This document shows, piece after piece, positions 58,126 through 64,000 of a DNA stretch of 64,000 nucleotides (the stretch's first letter is position 1; each line of letters starts with the position of its first letter). The stretch covers positions 1 through 64,000 of the forward strand of contig ONYA01000012.1 of the NCBI GenBank assembly GCA_900321965.1. Reading direction: 5' to 3'. The stretch is from an uncultured Prevotellaceae bacterium (GTDB taxonomy: Bacteria > Bacteroidota > Bacteroidia > Bacteroidales > Bacteroidaceae). A program made the translations under genes and the position numbers. The notes beneath the pieces are model-generated. The model did no database searches, was not told where the DNA came from, and worked only from the letters and a program-made list of their open reading frames with translations.

Positions 58126-59532
58126 ATGAAAAGACATTTATTACCTTTTTTGCTTTTTGCACTTTGTCCGCTCGTGGGCAGTGCACAGTCGTCGGACGCA
58201 GCATATCCTGAGGGAACGTGGATTAGCGAGCTGCCTGCCGAAGAGTATGAGAAACCTTATTTTATTGAGGTGGATGTGAAGCGCGTGACGGAACGTGACG
58301 AGGACCACGACGGCATTGTGGGCTGCGGCTATATCATTGTCAGCGACAATAAGACGGATAAGACCATTCTCGAAGGGCCGTTGACCTACGCCGGCAAGGG
58401 ACTGGAGAACGGTATGGGCAATGGTGTATACTTCTTCAGCGTGAAAGCGAAGTCGGGACAGACCCTTAAGCTGGGAGTGCGAAAGACCGCTGATCTCAAT
58501 CTGAAATTTGTCTCGCTGACAGGGGCGTTGAGCAGTCATCCTTTCCTAAAAGATGTACTGAGACTGGCACCCCTGAATGGCACGTGGACGCCCGCATCGA
58601 TAGAGCCTTGTACTGAGAAGGAATTGCTTGAGAACCTGCGGGAAGCACTGAATGATAATGATAAAGACAGAATGGCATACCGTACGCGTGGCTATGGCGA
58701 CGTGCGCCAGTTTATCAAAGCCCACCAAGGCTTGAACCCCAGTCTGCCGAAATATGCCAAGCCCAAGGGAACTGGTGCCATTAACATCCGTAAGGAGCGC
58801 AGCACGTCGGCAGCCATCGTTGGCGAACTGCCTGCCGGACAGTCGCTGTTGGTCGTCGACGAGTACGATGGCTGGTGTCAGGTATGGACCAGCGACAAGA
58901 AGTATGGCTGGGTGAGTCTCAGTGTGGTGACGCTCAGCAACAACAAGGGCGTGGCTGCCACGACAACTGCGGCTGCTCAGGCAAAGCCTGCCGCTGCAGA
59001 ACCTCAGGCAAAGCCTGCATCGGCTCAGACATCGGCGAAAGCTGCTGCAACGTCTCAGGCCAAGAGCTTCACGCTGGCGAATGGCAAGTTGGGGCCGCTG
59101 AGTATCGGTCAGACCGTGGCCTCGCTGCCCAAGTCGGTGGAGGGCCTGTACGACAACTATAAGTACGAGACTTTTGAGGTTGAGAATGACATGGAAGGTT
59201 CCTGGACTGAGGAGTGGTGCCATTTCTATAAGGGCGGCAAGGAGATTTTCAAGTGTTTTGCCGAGGGCAAGAAGCTGACGACCTTCGTCTTGATGGAAGG
59301 CTCTTCGTTCATCAAGACCAACGAGGGTTTCTACGTAGGCTACAATGCCCGCGAACTGTTCAACAAGAAGCGGATGAAGTGGGAGACCTACTACGAGGGA
59401 ACGGCTTTCGGCACCAGTGGCCATTTCATTTATCACGTGAACTCTGATGACATGCAGGGTGGGGTGGAATTCCCCAGTCGTGCAACGCATATTAAGCAGA
59501 ATGCAAAAATCGTGAAGATTGTCTACCAGTAA
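58126..59532 (+). CDS. Secreted bacterial SH3-domain protein
   Basis: 468 residues with signal peptide KRHLLPFLLFALCPLVGSAQ. An N-terminal beta domain (~22-145) resembles no family I can name. Residues ~220-270 are an SH3b domain (GAINIRKERSTSAAIVGELP, then WCQVWTSDKKYGWVSLSVV). A low-complexity Ala/Lys/Pro/Gln linker (~283-315) follows, then a C-terminal domain (~318-465) with FTLANGKLGPLSIGQTVASL. SH3b domains usually bind wall peptides. It is monocistronic, with promoter and terminator flanking. Confidence 0.75.
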   Translation: MKRHLLPFLLFALCPLVGSAQSSDAAYPEGTWISELPAEEYEKPYFIEVDVKRVTERDEDHDGIVGCGYIIVSDNKTDKTILEGPLTYAGKGLENGMGNGVYFFSVKAKSGQTLKLGVRKTADLNLKFVSLTGALSSHPFLKDVLRLAPLNGTWTPASIEPCTEKELLENLREALNDNDKDRMAYRTRGYGDVRQFIKAHQGLNPSLPKYAKPKGTGAINIRKERSTSAAIVGELPAGQSLLVVDEYDGWCQVWTSDKKYGWVSLSVVTLSNNKGVAATTTAAAQAKPAAAEPQAKPASAQTSAKAAATSQAKSFTLANGKLGPLSIGQTVASLPKSVEGLYDNYKYETFEVENDMEGSWTEEWCHFYKGGKEIFKCFAEGKKLTTFVLMEGSSFIKTNEGFYVGYNARELFNKKRMKWETYYEGTAFGTSGHFIYHVNSDDMQGGVEFPSRATHIKQNAKIVKIVYQ

Positions 59533-59558
59533 ATTTTGACAGGAGTACATTTAGACAA

Positions 59559-59604
59559 GAGTACAGAAGAACAAGTTCAATCGAGTTCTTCTGTACTCTT
59601 TTTT
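59559..59604 (+). terminator. Terminator after the SH3-domain gene
   Basis: GAGTACAGAAGAAC and GTTCTTCTGTACTC form a perfect 14-bp stem, then a T run. Confidence 0.85.
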
Positions 59605-59616
59605 ATGATAACACTC

Positions 59617-59720
59617 GTTCTCCTGTCTAAAAGTTCTCTTGTACTTCTGTCTAATAGTCCTCCTGTCTAAAACGTCCTCTTGTCCTCCTGTCCTCTTGTC
59701 TAAAAAGTACTCCTGTCTTT
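59617..59720. repeat. TCCTCCTGTCTAAAA-type tandem repeats
   Basis: Five or six imperfect units of (T)TCTCCTGTCTAAAA fill the gap before the rfbA stop. Reverse-oriented copies (TTTAGACAAGAGTAC) occur at 59548-59566 in the terminator flank, so long-range pairing is possible. Confidence 0.65.
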
Positions 59721-60595
59721 CAGAGGGTGGCCAACTGCATCAGATACTGTCCGTAGCCGTTCTTCAGCATCGGCTTGGCCAGTTCTTTCAGTTGCTCACG
59801 GTCTATCCAACCTTTCTTATATGCAATCTCCTCGAGACAGGCCACCTTTAGGCCCTGGCGCTTCTCGATGACCTCGATGAAGGTCGAGGCCTCCGCTAAC
59901 GAGTCGTGAGTGCCGGTGTCGAGCCAGGCAAAGCCGCGCTGCAGCGTCTGCACCTTCAGCTTCTGCTGGGCTAAGTACTCCTGGTTGACGGTCGTGATCT
60001 CCAGTTCGCCTCGGGCACTGGGCTTGATGTTCTTGGCAATCTCCACCACGCTGTTGGGATAGAAGTACAGTCCGACAACGGCGTAGTTCGACTTCGGGTG
60101 CTCAGGCTTCTCCTCGATAGAGAGACAGTTGCCTTCCTTGTCGAACTCTGCCACGCCGTAGCGCTCCGGGTCGTTGACATAGTAGCCGAAGACCGTTGCC
60201 AGTCCGTGCTTCTCGGCATTCTCCACACTCTGCTTCAGCAGACCGGTGAAGCCGGAGCCGTAGAAGATGTTGTCGCCCAGGACCAGGCAGGCGCAGTCGT
60301 CGCCAATGAACTCCTCGCCGATGATGAAAGCCTGTGCCAGACCGTCGGGCGACGGCTGTTCAGCATACTCAAAATGCACGCCCAACTCCTCGCCGGTGCC
60401 AAGCAGGCGGCGGAATCCCGGCAGGTCGTGCGGTGTCGAGATAATCAGAATGTCGCGGATGCCTGCCAGCATCAGGGCCGAGATGGGATAGTATATCATC
60501 GGCTTGTCGAAGATGGGAATCAGCTGTTTCGATATTCCCTTGGTGATAGGGTAGAGGCGTGTGCCGCTACCGCCAGCTAAAACGATACCTTTCAT
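59720..60595 (-). CDS. rfbA: Glucose-1-phosphate thymidylyltransferase
   Basis: 291 residues from ATG 60595, giving the family start [20 protein letters not shown]; the frame is open 28 codons upstream through the promoter. Other blocks: [68 protein letters not shown] and [16 protein letters not shown]. Makes dTDP-glucose, the first step to dTDP-rhamnose for surface polysaccharides. rfbB, C and D are not in this window. Confidence 0.95.
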   Translation of the reverse strand: MKGIVLAGGSGTRLYPITKGISKQLIPIFDKPMIYYPISALMLAGIRDILIISTPHDLPGFRRLLGTGEELGVHFEYAEQPSPDGLAQAFIIGEEFIGDDCACLVLGDNIFYGSGFTGLLKQSVENAEKHGLATVFGYYVNDPERYGVAEFDKEGNCLSIEEKPEHPKSNYAVVGLYFYPNSVVEIAKNIKPSARGELEITTVNQEYLAQQKLKVQTLQRGFAWLDTGTHDSLAEASTFIEVIEKRQGLKVACLEEIAYKKGWIDREQLKELAKPMLKNGYGQYLMQLATL

Positions 60596-60614
60596 ATTTT
60601 TTGTAGTTTGAATG

Positions 60615-60622
60615 CAAAGATA
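60615..60622 (-). promoter_or_regulatory. -7 box of rfbA
   Basis: Minus-strand TATCTTTG, 19 bases before ATG 60595. Confidence 0.6.
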
Positions 60623-60716
60623 CATATTATTTAATGTCTTTCCAAACTTTTGACTACTTTTGTTTGGTTTGTTAAACAATTTTTAGTAACGACTCTATAT
60701 ATTTATCAATGACCCA

Positions 60717-61048
60717 CACCTCTTACACCTGGCACTTAACTGATTGATATACAGTACACTTCTTCGACGGCGTAAGTCGCACCAGTGGTCGCACCAGTGG
60801 TCGCACCATTCGTTTCATAAAAACTGTGTATTTGGTGTTGCCGAAAATGTTTCACGGAAAATGCCGGGAACGTACAAGCCGCTCGTAAAATTTTTGCGGC
60901 CATTCATAAAAATTTCGCGGCCGTTCGTAAATGTTTCACGGTTGGGCATAATACACTGGTGTCACCTTTTGGTGCGACCATTGGTGCTACCAACCTATAG
61001 AAAAACGATACTGAAAATCAACCGGTTAAGTACCAGGTGTAAGAGGTG
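60717..61048. repeat. ~332 bp element with 24-bp inverted ends (copy 2)
   Basis: CACCTCTTACACCTGGCACT followed by TAAC (60717-60740) is matched in reverse by GTTAAGTACCAGGTGTAAGA then GGTG (61025-61048), one mismatch in 24. Internal modules repeat those of 415-720 in the same order: GGTCGCACCA units (60785-60810), CGTACAAGCCGCTCGTAAAA and two similar units, TTTCACGGTTGG, and GGTGTCACCTTTTGGTGCGA. No protein recognised. The two copies bracket almost the whole window. Confidence 0.75.
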
Positions 61049-61111
61049 TCACCTATTGTTTCTATACAAGGTTCAGGTGGGTAATGATTCAACCGTTTAT
61101 TCAGAAAGTTA

Positions 61112-61214
61112 TATGAAAAATAAAAGCCACCCTTGGGAGGTGGCTTTTAAATGGAGCAGGGGCGATAAGGTCTTACTCCCCGCACTCAGCGGCGTAGTCA
61201 AAAACTTACGTTTG
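61112..61214 (-). ncRNA. Candidate small RNA (~100 nt)
   Basis: Reading leftward: a -7 box TATATTTG (61228-61221); a presumed start near 61214; a stem CGTCAAA..TTTGACTACG; a hairpin GCGGGG-(15 bases)-CCCCTGC; and a terminator AAAAGCCACC/GGTGGCTTTT (61148-61122) followed on the minus strand by ATTTTTC. No ORF of note. The order promoter, structured body, terminator is that of an independent sRNA gene. Its identity is unknown; it does not match 4.5S or 6S RNA as I know them. Confidence 0.5.
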
Positions 61215-61220
61215 ACGCTG

Positions 61221-61228
61221 CAAATATA
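61221..61228 (-). promoter_or_regulatory. -7 box of the candidate small RNA
   Basis: Minus-strand TATATTTG with no clear -33 TTTG. Confidence 0.4.
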
Positions 61229-61353
61229 GACATTATTTCTGAAAGAAGCAAGAAAAAGGCTGAGATTTTATGAGTTTTTCTTTAATTGCGCGCCTTTTAA
61301 AGCGATTTTTCAAAATAAACAGGAAAAACCGACTCATTATCGAATTCTTTTTG

Positions 61354-61361
61354 TAATTTTG
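61354..61361 (+). promoter_or_regulatory. -7 box of the GIY-YIG-type gene
   Basis: TAATTTTG, 21 bases before ATG 61383. Confidence 0.5.
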
Positions 61362-61382
61362 TGGCGATAAATAGGCTACGAA

Positions 61383-62027
61383 ATGAACAACAAAGAACCT
61401 GGCTATGTTTACATACTAACGAATCCCAGTTTTCGCGAGGATTGGGTGAAGATTGGCAAGAGTTCACGTCCAGTAGATGTGAGAAGCAAGGAACTGGATA
61501 ATACTGCCGTTCCATTGCCCTTCGAGATATTCGCCACGATGAAGACCACGAAATACAACGAAGTGGAGAAGTTGGTGCATAAGACCATTGATCGCCTCAC
61601 CGACTTGCGCATCCGCCAAAACCGCGAGTTTTTCAATGTGGCCCCACAGATGGCCCTTGACATCTTCCGTGATATTGCCAGCGCAATAGACGATGCCGAA
61701 GTAACGCTATATGAAGATAACAAACCCATTATGGAAAGCGATCACAAGGAACCACAGAAGCGAGAAGTGAAACGCCCACGTTTCAAATTCTCCATGTGTG
61801 GCATTAAGATTGGCGAACAAGTCACATTCGACCCAACGGGTCTTATTGTAAAAGTTGCCTCCGATGACAGCATCGAATACGAAGGACGCATCTATAAACT
61901 CTCCCCCTTCGTTGGTACCTTTATGCCTGAAGACCATCGTGATGCCTCTGGTGCCTATCAAGGAGCCAAGTACTTCTCGTATAACGGGAAAGTGTTGGAT
62001 GAGATAAGGAAAGAAAACAATGAATAA
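61383..62027 (+). CDS. GIY-YIG-type (T5orf172-like) nuclease, possible RAMA-like C-terminus
   Basis: 214 residues. Residues ~5-110 match the T5orf172/Mug113 branch of GIY-YIG nucleases: GYVYILTNPSFREDWVKIGK, SSRPVDVRSKELDNTAVPLP, a central HKTIDRL and FFNVAPQMALDIF. A charged linker (~115-140) leads to a small domain (~140-190: MCGIKIGEQVTFDP, then SIEYEGRIYKLSPFVG) whose pattern of GI..G, D.SI.Y.G..Y.LS resembles RAMA domains associated with modified-DNA recognition; that last call is inference. It ends 12 bases before a nuclease/methyltransferase gene, so a joint defence unit is likely. Confidence 0.78.
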   Translation: MNNKEPGYVYILTNPSFREDWVKIGKSSRPVDVRSKELDNTAVPLPFEIFATMKTTKYNEVEKLVHKTIDRLTDLRIRQNREFFNVAPQMALDIFRDIASAIDDAEVTLYEDNKPIMESDHKEPQKREVKRPRFKFSMCGIKIGEQVTFDPTGLIVKVASDDSIEYEGRIYKLSPFVGTFMPEDHRDASGAYQGAKYFSYNGKVLDEIRKENNE

Positions 62028-62039
62028 TCAGAATTATAT

Positions 62040-64000
62040 ATGATCACAAAAGATAATCTTAGAGACCTTCTAGTTTGTTTGGGATTTCAGCAATCTGACA
62101 CCATACAAGACGAGATGATCTTGCATTTTGCCAATATAAATTCCACAATAGCCGTCGATTTTACAAATGAGTTGATTAAATATCCTGATGGTGTCGAAGC
62201 AGACCGCGACACGACTAAGAATTTCTCAAAAAATGAAAATTTTGTGGTGTTAGTGTGTGTTGTTGGGCTATTTGCGCAAGGATATAAACCAGAACATATC
62301 GTTTTAGAACCAGAAACGCCTGGTGGTCGAGAAAATGGCTATTATTATGGTGATATTTTGATTCGTGACAATCATAAGCGTCCTTATTTGCTTATCGAGT
62401 GTAAAACAGAAGACGGCAAAGAGGATGATGAATTTCAGAAAGCATGGCGTAAGACTCTGTTAGATGGTGATCAACTATTTAACTACTATAACACATATAG
62501 GCAAGCTCAATACTTAGTTTTATATGCCTCTGATTTTGTTGATGGAGAATCTATATGTGATTATCGACTTATAACTATGACAGATAATGATGATTATTTG
62601 GAATCAAATCCTCATTTGGCAAGTTATACAAAAGTTAGTCACGATAACGGAACTAGAGATGATTTCTTCCGAGTTTGGTGTGATACTTATGGGAAAGATT
62701 TCTCCACGAATGGAGCTTTTGAGGTAGGAGAAGTTCCTGCTTTTGGCATCAAAAAGAAAAAACTCACATTTGATGATTTGGTAAACGTAGAAGAAGGTGA
62801 TATTCATAAAAAATATCATCGGTTTGCTCAAATACTTCGCCAATATAATGTGGCGAGCCATGAGAATGCTTTTGACAAGCTTGTAAACTTATTTCTGGTT
62901 AAAGTCGTTGATGAATCCCAGAATAAGAATGATTTGCAATTCTTGTGGAAAGGTGCTGCATATGATGATTACTACAGTTTTCAAGATAGGCTTCAAAAAA
63001 TGTATCATATTGGAATGAGAGATTATCTTGGTGAGCAAGTGACATATGTTGACAATGAATCTATTGACAATGCTTTTAGATTACAACGTAATGACCCAGA
63101 CGCAATAAAGAAACAGATTGTTGAGTATTTTAGAGAATTAAAGTTTTACAGCAATAGTGATTTCGGTTTTTTGGATGTACATAACAAGGAACTCTTTTTT
63201 CAAAATGCAGTAATTTTGAAAGCGATGGTTGAAATGCTGCAAAATATTAAATTGAAAACAGATGTTCAAAATCAATTCCTCGGAGATTTGTTTGAAAACT
63301 TTCTCGACCAAGGCGTAAAACAGAATGAAGGTCAATACTTTACACCGACTCCGATAACTAGATTTATGGTGTCTTCTTTACCTTTAGAGGAACTTATCAA
63401 AGGAAGCATGGAGATACCTAAGGCTATAGATTATGCATGTGGTGCTGGGCATTTCTTAAACGAATATGCATCACAAATAAGGGAATTTGTTGTAAAGTAC
63501 AAGGGAATAGAACAACTCTCTGATTATTATAAAAACATATTTGGAATCGAAAAAGAATATCGTCTCTCAAAAGTATCTAAAGTGTCATCAATTATGTATG
63601 GGCAAGATGGTATTCAGATTGTTTATGGAGATGGATTAGTTCCTCATGACAAAATAGAAGAAGGTGGATTTAAAGTGCTTGTGGCAAATCCTCCATATAG
63701 CGTCACAGGCTTCTTAAAGACCTTGTCCAAAGAAGAAAGAAATGCATACATATTAGGTAGAGAAATGAAAGATAAAGCAGTAGAGTCATGCAATTACATA
63801 GAATCCTTCTTTATTGAGCGGGCTAAAAAACTGCTTGCTCCAGAAGGCATCGCTGCTATAATACTTCCATTCACTTTATTAACTGGGGCAGATTCAATGT
63901 ATAAGAGGACTCGCGAAATCCTACTTCAATATTTTGATATTATTTCTATTGCCCATTTTGGCGATGGCACTTTTGGTAGAACAGGCACAAATACTGCAGT
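62040..64000 (+). CDS. Fused nuclease/N6-adenine methyltransferase (restriction-modification), 3' end outside window
   Basis: At least 653 residues, open to the window edge. N-terminal nuclease domain of the HsdR_N type: YYYGDILIRDNHKRPYLLIE then CKTEDG, with Asp105, Glu120 and Lys122 as the PD-(D/E)xK residues and DGDQLFNYYNTYRQAQYLVL behind. A helical spacer (~190-400) leads to the methyltransferase: QGVKQNEGQYFTPTPITRFM, SAM motif DYACGAGHF at 464-472, NPPY at 550-553. Cutting and methylating in one chain suggests a type IIG/IIL-like enzyme; a specificity domain or separate S subunit would lie beyond 64000. DNA is clearly AT-richer than the housekeeping genes, consistent with transfer. Confidence 0.88.
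   Translation, partial: MITKDNLRDLLVCLGFQQSDTIQDEMILHFANINSTIAVDFTNELIKYPDGVEADRDTTKNFSKNENFVVLVCVVGLFAQGYKPEHIVLEPETPGGRENGYYYGDILIRDNHKRPYLLIECKTEDGKEDDEFQKAWRKTLLDGDQLFNYYNTYRQAQYLVLYASDFVDGESICDYRLITMTDNDDYLESNPHLASYTKVSHDNGTRDDFFRVWCDTYGKDFSTNGAFEVGEVPAFGIKKKKLTFDDLVNVEEGDIHKKYHRFAQILRQYNVASHENAFDKLVNLFLVKVVDESQNKNDLQFLWKGAAYDDYYSFQDRLQKMYHIGMRDYLGEQVTYVDNESIDNAFRLQRNDPDAIKKQIVEYFRELKFYSNSDFGFLDVHNKELFFQNAVILKAMVEMLQNIKLKTDVQNQFLGDLFENFLDQGVKQNEGQYFTPTPITRFMVSSLPLEELIKGSMEIPKAIDYACGAGHFLNEYASQIREFVVKYKGIEQLSDYYKNIFGIEKEYRLSKVSKVSSIMYGQDGIQIVYGDGLVPHDKIEEGGFKVLVANPPYSVTGFLKTLSKEERNAYILGREMKDKAVESCNYIESFFIERAKKLLAPEGIAAIILPFTLLTGADSMYKRTREILLQYFDIISIAHFGDGTFGRTGTNTA

Noticed and set aside
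60744..61229. 161-codon plus frame over element copy 2
   Set aside because: Runs through the repeat element, its inverted end and the candidate sRNA; no protein character.
1..64000. tRNA or rRNA genes
   Set aside because: I looked for cloverleaf ends and conserved rRNA stretches by eye and found none; a covariance search would be decisive.

Overview
The window looks like chromosomal DNA from a member of the Bacteroidales, most likely Prevotella or a close relative. The evidence is the Bacteroidetes-type promoter seen upstream of many genes (TTTG, about 19-20 bases, then TAnnTTTG), BspA-like leucine-rich repeats, the polyphosphate polymerase (VTC domain)/DUF4956 pair, DUF5107, an AldA-type dehydrogenase, SPOR and DUF4348 lipoproteins, and the abundance of glycoside hydrolases. 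No rRNA, tRNA or CRISPR array was recognised.

Layout. 1-1.2 kb: no intact gene; a ~306 bp repeat element with 13-bp inverted ends and a serine-recombinase remnant. 1.2-4.1 kb: a secreted BspA-like protein behind a structured leader, a 41-residue peptide, and a toxin-antitoxin pair whose toxin is cut short next to a promoter-carrying repeat. 4.1-12.5 kb: housekeeping genes (M3 peptidase, dCMP deaminase, S41 protease, DUF721 protein, recF, a TPR protein, ribH) and a histidine-kinase-like protein without the phospho-accepting histidine. 12.7-27.9 kb: xth, then seven tightly packed genes (GH31, two histidine-phosphatase paralogues of which the first has lost its RHG motif, an MFS sugar porter, a DUF5107-TPR protein, GH35, GH2) that look like a SusC/SusD-less glycan-processing operon. 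28-31 kb: polyphosphate polymerase, DUF4956 and an EptA-like phosphoethanolamine transferase.

31-38 kb is a type I restriction-modification locus (hsdM, hsdS, hsdR). About 280 bases of strongly self-complementary sequence precede hsdM, a YoeB-type toxin-antitoxin pair sits on the opposite strand between hsdS and hsdR, and the hsdR 3' end lies inside one arm of a ~40-base inverted repeat. 38-46.7 kb: aldA, dsbD (with palindromic repeats inserted in frame), pheS, a DUF4348 lipoprotein, murB, an MBL-fold hydrolase, and three small membrane/envelope genes. 46.9-53.4 kb: one co-directional run of a SPOR lipoprotein, ruvX, def, a TPR protein, an EcsC-like protein and an ABC exporter. 53.5-58 kb: thrS, infC, rpmI and rplT, interrupted by an opposite-strand GH43 gene; rplT as read has a net 92-base internal deletion and a frameshift. 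58-60.6 kb: an SH3-domain protein and rfbA. 60.7-64 kb: a second copy of the inverted-end repeat element, a candidate small RNA, a GIY-YIG-type nuclease with a possible RAMA-like domain, and an AT-richer fused nuclease/N6-adenine methyltransferase gene running off the right edge.

The most distinctive theme is repeat biology. Several unrelated families of short palindromic or tandem repeats lie between genes, carry promoters, supply start codons, and in at least two genes are translated in frame.
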